Assembly (NCBI GenBank): GCA_023433205.1
Contig: JAEZDS010000217.1
Location: 1 to 44,446 of the forward strand
Reading direction: 5' to 3'
Origin: Bacteroidota bacterium
GTDB lineage: Bacteria > Bacteroidota > Bacteroidia > B-17B0 > Aurantibacillaceae
Length of the DNA: 44,446 nt
Shown here: positions 32,796 through 40,213 of the stretch, in pieces
Position numbering within the stretch: position 1 is the stretch's first letter
Layout: each line of letters starts with the position of its first letter
Position numbers and translations under genes: made by a program
Notes under the pieces: model-generated
Database searches by the model: none
What the model saw: only the letters and a program-made list of their open reading frames with translations
What the model was told of the DNA's origin: nothing

Positions 32796-33380
32796 CTACT
32801 TCCCAAGTAGTCTTGCCACATATTTCCCCACAATATCAAACTCAAGATTAACAACTGAACCCACCTTTAAAAATTTGAAATTTGTGTGTTCAAATGTGTA
32901 GGGGATGAGGTGTACAGAAAAAGAATTCTCACCGGAATTCACTACCGTTAAACTAACACCATTTACAGTGATACTGCCCTTTTCTACAGTGATGAAGTTT
33001 TTATTTTCCTTGTGCTCAATTACAAATTCCCAGCTGCCTTTGAGATCTCTGACTGTACGGCATATTGCGGTTGTATCTACATGCCCCTGCACTATATGTC
33101 CGTCAAAGCGACCCCCTGCCGGCATACAACGCTCAATGTTTACCAGCTCACCTTCACGCAGGTCACCCAGATTACTGCGTTGAAGTGTTTCGTCAATAGC
33201 TGTAACTGTATACCTGTCTCGGGTGCGTGATGTGACTGTGAGACAAACACCATTATGTGCCACACTCTGATCAACACGAAGCTCAGGTGAGATGGTGCTG
33301 ACAAAGGTGAATTCCAGATTGCTGCCCTGCCTTGTAATGCGTTCTACCTTGGCCAGTGTTTCAATAATTCCGGTAAACAT
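32796..33380 (-). CDS. ribE: Riboflavin synthase alpha subunit
   Basis: This 194-residue enzyme dismutates two molecules of 6,7-dimethyl-8-ribityllumazine to riboflavin. It begins MFTGIIET, the family hallmark, and has two lumazine-binding repeats (about 1-96 and 97-188). These include VAHNGVCLTVT in the first and GHIVQGHVDTTA and ITVNGVSLTVV in the second. The stop of tlpA and its ATG overlap as TAATG. It is the last gene of the acpP-to-ribE series. The 58 bp downstream lead into the 331-bp element, and I see no clear terminator there. Confidence 0.95.
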   Translation of the reverse strand: MFTGIIETLAKVERITRQGSNLEFTFVSTISPELRVDQSVAHNGVCLTVTSRTRDRYTVTAIDETLQRSNLGDLREGELVNIERCMPAGGRFDGHIVQGHVDTTAICRTVRDLKGSWEFVIEHKENKNFITVEKGSITVNGVSLTVVNSGENSFSVHLIPYTFEHTNFKFLKVGSVVNLEFDIVGKYVARLLGK

Positions 33381-34606
33381 TATTTGATTAGATTTTGAAT
33401 AAGTGATTCGGTTGTAATTTTGAATTTTTCATAATCCTTACCGGTGGCCGGACCATTAAAGCCAGTGTAAATCTTTACTACCTTGTGTTCGCGGTCAAGG
33501 AAAAGTGTTGTGGGAAAGGCGCTTACTGAATTCAGATCAGGTAAGATCCTGCCCGCCTCTTCTTTTCCCATTGCTCCCGTAACCAGTATTTCGTACTTCA
33601 GGCCAAGTCTTTGCTTCAATCTTGAAAGTTGTGCGCGCGCCTGTTTTTCATCCCGCGTCCGCTCAAAAGCAAGTGCTATTATCTCCAGCCCGCTCTTCCT
33701 GTATTTATCATAGATCTCCGACAGGTACCTGCTCTCATCCATACAGTTGGGACACCAGCTTCCCATCAATTGTACTATCACTGCTTTGTTCCTGTAGTGG
33801 CTGTCATGCAGTGACACCGTTCTGCCTTTTAGATTCTTAAAACTGAAAGAAATTTTGCCTGTGCTGTCAGAAAGATAACTGATTTTGTCAGGTGGCCTTA
33901 AAGCCGACCTCTTGTTTCTCACTGCAAACCAGGGCTCCTGCCAGTGACTTCCTGAAAAGAACATACCGTCAACGACCGAATCATTTCTCATTAATGCAGT
34001 AAACAAAAAGGCATGACTTCCATCGAAGGCCGAAAGAAACAGACTGTCGTTACTTAGAACACCTTCCAGAAATCTATAGTCACCGGTTTCTGTAAGGAAG
34101 GTTCCGCTTATTTGTGATGTTTGTTCTATGTGATGAAACCTGGCCTGGGCAATACTGCTGTTGCGGGCCCCGGGGCTAAATATGCATCCCCATTCACCTT
34201 CAATATTAAAATTTGAAGACGGTTCCTGAAGAAATCGTCTCGTCTCACCTTTATAGGCAACAAATGGAAGAATCCGTTCATTATTCCTGTAGTGATTTAT
34301 CCACAACCCTTCTATTATGGAATCTCTGATCTTTGCGCGAAACTCTGTGTCAAAAACGGGCATTTTAAAATACAAAGAATCGTTTCTGATACTGATCTCA
34401 TCAACCTGTATTTTTTCGTCAGCATTAAAGATCACGATCTGTGGTTTGCGGCCTTTATAGGACAGATCAAAATTAAAAGGCAGCTGAACACCATTCGCCT
34501 GATGCAGCAACAGCACCCCACGGTACATATCCGGCAAAGGCTTCTTTTGTGCCCAACATTTTGGGGAGAAGAAAAGCAGCAGTACTATACAGCACAGGTT
34601 TTTCAT
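33380..34606 (-). CDS. TlpA-type thiol-disulfide oxidoreductase with long N-terminal region
   Basis: This 408-residue protein has a signal peptide (MKNLCCIVLLLFFSPKCWAQ). The thioredoxin-like domain runs from about 265 to 400 and has its active site as WCPNC (CxxC) in GSWCPNCMDE. The preceding 240 residues are beta-rich and have no recognised domain (AlkyI/AhpC features are absent). TlpA/ResA-like proteins reduce disulfides in the periplasm, for example during cytochrome maturation. It overlaps the upstream agmatinase gene by 4 bp and ribE as TAATG, so it is translationally coupled to both. Its target proteins cannot be seen. Confidence 0.88.
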   Translation of the reverse strand: MKNLCCIVLLLFFSPKCWAQKKPLPDMYRGVLLLHQANGVQLPFNFDLSYKGRKPQIVIFNADEKIQVDEISIRNDSLYFKMPVFDTEFRAKIRDSIIEGLWINHYRNNERILPFVAYKGETRRFLQEPSSNFNIEGEWGCIFSPGARNSSIAQARFHHIEQTSQISGTFLTETGDYRFLEGVLSNDSLFLSAFDGSHAFLFTALMRNDSVVDGMFFSGSHWQEPWFAVRNKRSALRPPDKISYLSDSTGKISFSFKNLKGRTVSLHDSHYRNKAVIVQLMGSWCPNCMDESRYLSEIYDKYRKSGLEIIALAFERTRDEKQARAQLSRLKQRLGLKYEILVTGAMGKEEAGRILPDLNSVSAFPTTLFLDREHKVVKIYTGFNGPATGKDYEKFKITTESLIQNLIK

Positions 34607-35655
34607 TTGCAGCTGTAACTGGCCAGGTTTGTTATGCGGTATAATAAACGTGCTGCAACGTTGGCATCCCAGTCATTTCCACTTTTACCGGCACTAACCT
34701 CATTAAGATCGAAGCCAATAATCTGTTTGCCATTGTTCACTACCTTTTCGAGCAGGTATAAGATCTGTTCTGCCTCGAAACCTCCCGCTACCGGTGTGCC
34801 GGTATTAGGGCATAGTTTTGGGTCAAGCCCGTCAATGTCAAAGCTCAGGTAAACATTCTGGGGCAATTCCCTTATTATTCTGTTGCAGATGCGATCCCAG
34901 CTGTCGCCGTTAAATTGGGCGTATTTAATGTCACGGTCAAAGAATGTAACCACACGTCCGTTTTCCTTTTTAATAACGTCAAGCTCTTCCTGACAATAGT
35001 CGCGTATCCCCACCTGAACCAATCTTTCTACCTGCTCTATTTTTAAAGCATTGTACATGATTGAGGCATGCGAGAATTCAAACCCTTCATAAGAATCTCT
35101 GAGGTCAGCATGAGCGTCAATCTGAAGAATGCCAAACTTTCCCCTCTGCTGCGCCATGGCCTGTATCATGCCCAATGGTGTGCTGTGATCGCCTCCAACC
35201 AAACCAACATATTTGTTTTTTTTGAGAAAGAACAAAACTCTTTCGCGTACCTGGTTGTTCATCCAGAGACACTCTTCTCTGATGGTTTTCAGGTCTCGCT
35301 GCCGTTCTTCATCGTTAATATCAGCGCCATTGGCAAGCTCCTTGATGTGCCGCGCGGCAATTCGGCGCATATTATCACTTTTCGATTTTATTTCATGGTT
35401 TATTGCGTCCAATGCAATCCCCTTTTGCCAGGCATTTTCAATAAATGGATCGTAGAGGTCTATTTGATAACTGGCTTCAAGTATGGCTTCCGGTCCTTCG
35501 GAGGTCCCGCTGCCATAACTTACTGTCACCTCCCAGGGCACCGGAACAAGTACTGTGTCACTTTCTTCCACAGAAAAGGGAAGTCCGTACATTCCTTCAT
35601 TTAACTGGCCAACACTGTTGGGATCAAAGTTTTTTATTTTCTGTTCTTTTGTCAT
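34603..35655 (-). CDS. Agmatinase/arginase family ureohydrolase
   Basis: This 350-residue protein is of the binuclear manganese ureohydrolase family. Metal-binding motifs are LVGGDHSTPLG (about 154-164), LQIDAHADLRDS (about 177-188) and YLSFDIDGLDPKLCP (about 261-275), with catalytic Asp and His residues in their places. The remainder, including an N-terminal extension of about 25 residues and the VPWEVTVSYGSGTSEGPEAI segment, matches the agmatinase family of Bacteroidota. Agmatinase makes putrescine and urea from agmatine; the substrate here is not proven, and arginase or guanidinobutyrase is possible. It is 6 bp after pdxH and overlaps tlpA by 4 bp. Confidence 0.86.
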   Translation of the reverse strand: MTKEQKIKNFDPNSVGQLNEGMYGLPFSVEESDTVLVPVPWEVTVSYGSGTSEGPEAILEASYQIDLYDPFIENAWQKGIALDAINHEIKSKSDNMRRIAARHIKELANGADINDEERQRDLKTIREECLWMNNQVRERVLFFLKKNKYVGLVGGDHSTPLGMIQAMAQQRGKFGILQIDAHADLRDSYEGFEFSHASIMYNALKIEQVERLVQVGIRDYCQEELDVIKKENGRVVTFFDRDIKYAQFNGDSWDRICNRIIRELPQNVYLSFDIDGLDPKLCPNTGTPVAGGFEAEQILYLLEKVVNNGKQIIGFDLNEVSAGKSGNDWDANVAARLLYRITNLASYSCK

Positions 35656-35661
35656 AATCTT

Positions 35662-36312
35662 TCAGGGGGCTAAACGAAAAACCTGCCATATGTGGTTTTC
35701 CAATTTGTAGCATATTCTGTCATGGAGCCTGCTTTTTCGTCCCTGCCAGAATTCATAATAACTGGCCGTGAGGGTAAACCCACCCCAGAACTCAGGACGG
35801 CGTATATCTTCCGGACTAAATTGTTTTTTCAGCAGTTCAATTTTTTCTTCCAGATCTTCCCGCGACCTCAATTCGGCGCTCTGTTCGCTGGCCCATGCTC
35901 CAAGTTTTGATTCATAGGGTCGGTTGTTGAAATACATATCGCTTTGCTTAGCGGGGGCTTTTACGACTGAGCCTTCAATTCGTATCTGCCGCTCGAGGTG
36001 AGGCCAGAAAAAAGTGAGCGAGGCGCCGGGATTATCATGTAATTCTTTTGCTTTTTTGGAATTGTAGTTGGTGTAGAATGTGAACTGGTTGTCGCCGAAT
36101 TCACGAAGGTACACGATACGCGATGATGGTTTGCCCTCTGCTGATACAGTGCAGAGGTTCATGGCCTGAAGCTCAATGATCCGGGCCTCAGCCGCCTGCT
36201 GCATCCAGTCCTTAAATTGGGTAGCGGGATCAGGCGCAACATCATTTTCATGAAGCGTTCCTTTACTGAAATCTTCACGCAGCTTCTGAATATGTTCTCG
36301 GAGCTCGTCCAC
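35662..36312 (-). CDS. pdxH: Pyridoxamine 5'-phosphate oxidase
   Basis: This 216-residue FMN enzyme oxidises pyridoxine or pyridoxamine 5'-phosphate to pyridoxal 5'-phosphate. It has the split barrel with ASRIVYLREFGDNQFTFYTN-like segments (about 62-81), SKKAKELHDNPGASLTFFW, the PLP-contact region RPYESKLGAWASEQS, and a C-terminal WQGRKSRLHDRI motif. The size and ending RLAP match the family. It is in the acpP-to-ribE series, 37 bp after the IPExxxVDY gene and 6 bp before the agmatinase gene. Confidence 0.95.
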   Translation of the reverse strand: MDELREHIQKLREDFSKGTLHENDVAPDPATQFKDWMQQAAEARIIELQAMNLCTVSAEGKPSSRIVYLREFGDNQFTFYTNYNSKKAKELHDNPGASLTFFWPHLERQIRIEGSVVKAPAKQSDMYFNNRPYESKLGAWASEQSAELRSREDLEEKIELLKKQFSPEDIRRPEFWGGFTLTASYYEFWQGRKSRLHDRICYKLENHIWQVFRLAP

Positions 36313-36349
36313 CGGGTAAAAGTATTTAAAATAGCCGGGAGATCTAGCT

Positions 36350-36832
36350 TCAGAAGATGAGATTTTTGCGGCTTGGCAAACCAGAGGGCTCTATGATCTG
36401 CACCTGCGCAAAACTCCCACTGGACCGCAGTACCGTCATAATTTTATATTTGTAGTGGTCTGGCATTTCTCCTTTCAGGATGATAAAAAAGTCTGTTTTG
36501 GGCAGTTCTTTTATTAGTCTTGTACTTTCATCAATATTCTGTCCGGCAAAAAGATCTGTCGCTGCCTGGTGAACTCCCGGATCTTCAAAATTGCTGCTAT
36601 TTGGCACCAGATAATATTCCAGTGCAAGTTTCTCGTCAGTGAATTTGTAGAGCGAAAAGTTAAAAAGCTGGCCTCCTTTTAAATTCATCGGAATATAGTC
36701 ACTTAAAAAAAATTTGACTCCCAGCACTTCATTTAACAAACTAACAACACGGTACTGGTCATCTGAAGAGCTGATGCCTATCAGGGCAAAGTCCAGTTCA
36801 TCTCCGTCTGACTGCAACACGTGTTTAGCCAT
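36350..36832 (-). CDS. IPExxxVDY family protein
   Basis: This 160-residue protein is assigned by size and by its place between rnc and later genes, where the Bacteroidota IPExxxVDY family is usually found. Visible features are an early FALIGISSSDDQYRV segment and a stretch of about 45-75, IPMNLKGGQLFNFSLYKF, followed by mixed helices and KTDFFIILKGE. No catalytic motif is evident. The function is unknown; linkage to rnc hints at RNA or membrane-lipid related work. It overlaps rnc by 8 bp. Family assignment is good from context but the naming motif itself is not obvious to me in this copy. Confidence 0.75.
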   Translation of the reverse strand: MAKHVLQSDGDELDFALIGISSSDDQYRVVSLLNEVLGVKFFLSDYIPMNLKGGQLFNFSLYKFTDEKLALEYYLVPNSSNFEDPGVHQAATDLFAGQNIDESTRLIKELPKTDFFIILKGEMPDHYKYKIMTVLRSSGSFAQVQIIEPSGLPSRKNLIF

Positions 36833-37562
36833 TTTCCTTCATCAGTTCTTCCAGGGTAAGCTGCGCAGCCTTTTGTTCAGCAAATCTTTTACTATAGTTT
36901 TCGAACCTGGTATACGGTTTTTTATTTACAAACACCTCAATAACGTAAAGCTTGTGGGCTCCTTGTCTTTCCTCGCTAATGAGTTTATATTCAAGTGGTA
37001 ACTTGTTTTTTTGACAAAAGATCTGGAGCTGGCTTTTGTAGTCAGCGTTATTATTGATGAGGTCATCAAGATCAATGTGCAGCTTAATGATCTTTGAAAC
37101 AACGAAAGTACGTGTTTTGTCATAACCCATATCAAGATACACGGCCCCGATAAACGCCTCGAAGGCGTCGCCATAAGCACTTGATTTGGTTTTTTCTTCC
37201 CTGGTAAGGGTGGCTTTCAGAAAGTGGTTAAGGCCAAATTTCAGCGCCAGGTCTTTAAGGTTCTGGCCATTCACAATCCTGCTCCGTAATTGAGTGAGAA
37301 AACCCTCATTTTTGTAAGGGTACATTTTGAAAAGGTATTCTGCAATTATGGCCCCAAGTATTGCATCGCCAAGAAACTCAAGCCGTTCGTTGGTGACCGT
37401 TGTGCCGCTGCGCTTAACTGAGACGCTACTGTGAAAAAATGCCTGCTGGTAAAGTGACAGATTTTTGGGAGTGTATCCGGTGGTGAGTTTGATCCAGTTT
37501 TTAAAATCCTTATCGCTTGTAAAATTGTAGTTAAGTAGCGATAATATTTTTTTTAAAGCCAA
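36825..37562 (-). CDS. rnc: Ribonuclease III
   Basis: This 245-residue double-strand-specific endoribonuclease processes rRNA precursors and structured RNAs. The signature NERLEFLGDAIL (58-69) includes E62 and D66. The second acidic pair is D132 and E135 in YGDAFEAFIGA. The dsRNA-binding domain occupies about 168-242, beginning in the segment DYKSQLQIFCQKNKLP and including KRFAEQKAAQLTLEEL near its end. The gene begins 5 bp after fabF and overlaps the IPExxxVDY gene by 8 bp. Confidence 0.95.
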   Translation of the reverse strand: MALKKILSLLNYNFTSDKDFKNWIKLTTGYTPKNLSLYQQAFFHSSVSVKRSGTTVTNERLEFLGDAILGAIIAEYLFKMYPYKNEGFLTQLRSRIVNGQNLKDLALKFGLNHFLKATLTREEKTKSSAYGDAFEAFIGAVYLDMGYDKTRTFVVSKIIKLHIDLDDLINNNADYKSQLQIFCQKNKLPLEYKLISEERQGAHKLYVIEVFVNKKPYTRFENYSKRFAEQKAAQLTLEELMKENG

Positions 37563-37567
37563 GACAC

Positions 37568-38821
37568 TTAACGTTGAAATTTCCTGATAACAACAGCCGC
37601 ATTGTGTCCGCCAAAACCGAAAGTATTACTCACCGCCACATTCACTGGCCTCTTTTGCATTTTGTTGAGTGTTAGGTTCAGGCGCGTGTCAATTTCGGGG
37701 TCTGCAATACTGTGATTAATTGTTGGAGGCACTGTATTATCTTTCACAGCCATTATTGAAGCTATCGCCTCAATTGCACCGGCTGCACCAAGAAGATGTC
37801 CTGTCATACTTTTAGTAGAGCTTATATTGATCTTAAATGCATGCTCACCAAAAACATTTATAATGGCTTTTAATTCTGCGGTATCACCCAGGGGAGTACT
37901 GGTGCCATGAGTATTGATATAATCCACTTCTGTTGGCTCAATTCCTGCATCCTTAAGCGCTCTGTTCATAACCAGCGTTGCGCCCAGCCCTTCGGGATGA
38001 GGTGCGGTTATGTGATGCGCATCGGCGCTCATCCCTCCGCCAATTACTTCTGCATAAATTTTAGCGCCACGGGCAAGAGCATGTTCAAGCTCTTCAAGTA
38101 CAATAGCCCCTGCACCTTCTCCCAGCACAAATCCGTCTCTTTCTTTGTCGTAAGGCTTGGAAGCGCCGGCCGGATCATCATTACGGGTGCTCATGGCCTG
38201 CACGGCATTAAAGCCGCCAACCCCGCTTTCGTTAATTGCGGCTTCGCTTCCACCGGTAATTATGGCGTTGGCTTTACCCAGCCTTATATAATTAAAAGCA
38301 TCAATAAGAGCGTTGGTTGATGAGGCACAGGCAGATACAGTGGTAAAATTAGGGCCTCTGAAACCAAATCGCATCGAAATGTGGCCGGCACAAATGTCGG
38401 CGATCATTTTGGGAATAAAAAAAGGGTTAAAACGGGGCGTACCATCACCCCTTGCAAAATTGAATGTCTCAGCCTGGAAGGTGTCGAGGCCGCCAATTCC
38501 GCTTCCCCATACCACCCCAATTTCGTTGCGGTCAATGCCTTCCTTGTCAAGACCACTGTCGGTAACCGCCTGTGCGCTTGCCGCGATCCCATACCAGGAA
38601 TAGGCATCAAGTTTCCGTGCCTCTTTTTTATCAAAATATTCCTCGGGGTTAAAACCTTTAACCTCGCAGGCGAAGCGGGTTTTGAACTTGGAAGCATCAA
38701 AGCGTGTAATAGGTGCCGCCCCGCTTACCCCATTAACAAGGTTCTTCCAATAGTCTTCTACGCTATTGCCTAAAGGGGTTACAGCACCGAGTCCGGTAAC
38801 TACTACACGTTTTAATTCCAT
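37568..38821 (-). CDS. fabF: 3-oxoacyl-ACP synthase II
   Basis: This 417-residue condensing enzyme extends acyl-ACP with malonyl-ACP in fatty acid synthesis. The Cys-His-His triad is C165 in VSACASSTNA, H305 in NTHGTSTPLGD and H342 in GHLLGAAGA. The final segment SNTFGFGGHNAAVV is the usual C-terminal loop. It begins 9 bp after acpP and ends 5 bp before rnc, the acpP-fabF-rnc order common in bacteria. Confidence 0.96.
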   Translation of the reverse strand: MELKRVVVTGLGAVTPLGNSVEDYWKNLVNGVSGAAPITRFDASKFKTRFACEVKGFNPEEYFDKKEARKLDAYSWYGIAASAQAVTDSGLDKEGIDRNEIGVVWGSGIGGLDTFQAETFNFARGDGTPRFNPFFIPKMIADICAGHISMRFGFRGPNFTTVSACASSTNALIDAFNYIRLGKANAIITGGSEAAINESGVGGFNAVQAMSTRNDDPAGASKPYDKERDGFVLGEGAGAIVLEELEHALARGAKIYAEVIGGGMSADAHHITAPHPEGLGATLVMNRALKDAGIEPTEVDYINTHGTSTPLGDTAELKAIINVFGEHAFKINISSTKSMTGHLLGAAGAIEAIASIMAVKDNTVPPTINHSIADPEIDTRLNLTLNKMQKRPVNVAVSNTFGFGGHNAAVVIRKFQR

Positions 38822-38830
38822 AAAAAAGAT

Positions 38831-39070
38831 CTAGTTTTTGGCGTTTGCCTCAATGTAGGAGATTGCGTCGCCAACAGTTCCAATCTTTTCAGCCTGCTCA
38901 TCGGGAATTGCAATGTTGAATTCTTTTTCAAATTCCATTATCAGCTCCACAGTATCTAAAGAATCAGCACCAAGATCGTTGGTGAAACTGGCAGTCGGGG
39001 TTACCTCTTTCTCATCAACGCCCAGTTTATCCACGATGATCGATTTTACTTTGTTTGCAATGTCAGACAT
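38831..39070 (-). CDS. acpP: Acyl carrier protein
   Basis: This 79-residue acidic helical protein carries growing acyl chains on a phosphopantetheine arm. The attachment site is S37 in GADSLDTVELIM. The four-helix pattern and the length match the family. It is the first gene of the long minus-strand series, under a recognisable promoter (39096-39124). Confidence 0.97.
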   Translation of the reverse strand: MSDIANKVKSIIVDKLGVDEKEVTPTASFTNDLGADSLDTVELIMEFEKEFNIAIPDEQAEKIGTVGDAISYIEANAKN

Positions 39071-39095
39071 TAGTTTTCAGATTTTAAAATTTGCA

Positions 39096-39124
39096 CAAAA
39101 ATAAAAATATCGCCTCTAAAACAA
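39096..39124 (-). promoter_or_regulatory. Promoter for the acpP operon
   Basis: On the minus strand TTG (39124-39122), 18 bp and TATTTTTG (39103-39096) match the Bacteroidota consensus. The -7 box ends 25 bp before the acpP ATG. Confidence 0.55.
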
Positions 39125-39188
39125 AATTTTAATTTATGGCAAAAGTGGCCAGAAACCGCATTAAATTAGTATATAGGAAAGGTGGGGC

Positions 39189-39521
39189 TCAGCGCGAATG
39201 AATTACGGACTTCTGCGCCAGTAGCTTGGTTATTTTCTTTATCAGCAGCCTTTTGGTGCCATATGAGCTGCGCCCGGGCTGAAAGCTGAAATAATTGTAC
39301 CAGCTCCATTTTTGATTGTTAATACTGATAGGAGTGAAGATAACATACACTAACATTGCCATAAATGCCGTTGCCACTGCCACACACCACAGGTAATGTG
39401 TGGGTAATTCTGATTGAATATAGAGTTTTAGTCTGCCTACCAGCCCGGCGTGCGCTGCCTCAATGTTTAGAAACAGCATGCTAACCAGCACCAGGATCGT
39501 TTTTAAAAGTCGTTTATTCAT
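39189..39521 (-). CDS. Small membrane protein of unknown function
   Basis: I do not recognise this 110-residue protein. From the ATG at 39521 it starts MNKRLLKTILVLVSMLF, a signal peptide or first membrane segment ending in AAHAG, followed by a short amphipathic stretch. A second hydrophobic segment at about 47-63 (WCVAVATAFMAMLVYVI) and a basic C-terminus, rich in Lys and Arg, follow. The topology is therefore two segments with a positive tail, probably cytoplasmic. An upstream in-frame start 57 bp earlier is open but unlikely. It is divergent from rimP and stands upstream of acpP without an evident shared promoter. Confidence 0.7.
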   Translation of the reverse strand: MNKRLLKTILVLVSMLFLNIEAAHAGLVGRLKLYIQSELPTHYLWCVAVATAFMAMLVYVIFTPISINNQKWSWYNYFSFQPGRSSYGTKRLLIKKITKLLAQKSVIHSR

Positions 39522-39604
39522 GAGAGACGTCTCCTTTACAGACCAAGACGGTTTCTGGCGGACATTGGTTGGCTGCAAACCCTGCTTTTTTCACAAAAAT
39601 TTCT

Positions 39605-39634
39605 TTGTCAGGTATGAATTTATGCCTATATTTG
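39605..39634 (+). promoter_or_regulatory. Promoter for rimP-nusA-infB
   Basis: TTG (39605-39607), exactly 19 bp and TATATTTG (39627-39634) match the Bacteroidota consensus perfectly. The predicted start at about 39641 leaves a leader of about 43 nt that includes the 39658-39678 hairpin. Confidence 0.6.
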
Positions 39635-39657
39635 TGGCCGAAATAATTAAGGCGAGG

Positions 39658-39678
39658 TAGGGGACAGCAGGTCCCCTA
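39658..39678 (+). promoter_or_regulatory. Leader hairpin just before rimP
   Basis: TAGGGGAC (39658-39665), loop AGCAG and GTCCCCTA (39671-39678) form a perfect 8-bp stem followed by the T-rich TTTTATTG. It resembles a weak terminator or attenuator and ends 5 bp before the rimP TTG start, so it could also limit ribosome access. Confidence 0.55.
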
Positions 39679-39683
39679 TTTTA

Positions 39684-40160
39684 TTGAAAAAAATTTTGAT
39701 CAACCCTGAACATATCAAAAACCTGGCTGCAAAACACCTGCAGGGCACTGGTATTTATGTTACCAGTGTTCGGGTTGCCTCCGATAATCACATTAATGTG
39801 TTCCTCGATGGCGACGAAGGGGTGACCATCAGGGATTGTGTTGCACTTAGCCGCGCACTTGAAGGGGAACTTGATCGCGATAAGGACGATTTTTCTCTGG
39901 ACGTAAGTTCTCATGGCGCTACAACGCCACTTGTCACACCCAGGCAATACAAGAGGCATCTGGGACGCGAGTTTGAGGTGAAGCTGCTTGATGGAAATAA
40001 AAAGGAGGGCCGACTGGCGGCATGCGATGAAGAAGGGATTCCGCTGGAATACAGTGTGCGGGAGAACAAACCGGTAGGAAAGGGAAAGATCACCGTTGAA
40101 AAAAGGGAAGAATTAAAATTCGCTGAAATTAAAGAAGCGCGGATCAAACTGAAATTTTAA
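39684..40160 (+). CDS. rimP: Ribosome maturation factor RimP
   Basis: This 158-residue protein assists 30S subunit maturation. Motifs of the N-terminal alpha-beta domain are SDNHINVFLDGDEGVTIRD and VALSRALEGELDRD. The segment DFSLDVSSHGATTPL matches the conserved Y-x-L-E-V-S-S-P-G region, with HG in place of PG. The C-terminal SH3-like part begins at about residue 92 (RHLGREFEVKLLDG). The start is TTG at 39684, immediately after a leader hairpin. It is the first gene of the rimP-nusA-infB operon, an order conserved across bacteria. Confidence 0.9.
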   Translation: MKKILINPEHIKNLAAKHLQGTGIYVTSVRVASDNHINVFLDGDEGVTIRDCVALSRALEGELDRDKDDFSLDVSSHGATTPLVTPRQYKRHLGREFEVKLLDGNKKEGRLAACDEEGIPLEYSVRENKPVGKGKITVEKREELKFAEIKEARIKLKF

Positions 40161-40213
40161 AAAATAAATAACAAAAAACGGGCAGACGAATCTGCAACAA
40201 ATTAAAAACAGCC

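Noticed and set aside
35068..35604. Open frame of 178 codons on the plus strand
   Set aside because: Antisense to the agmatinase-family gene, which has intact metal-site motifs.
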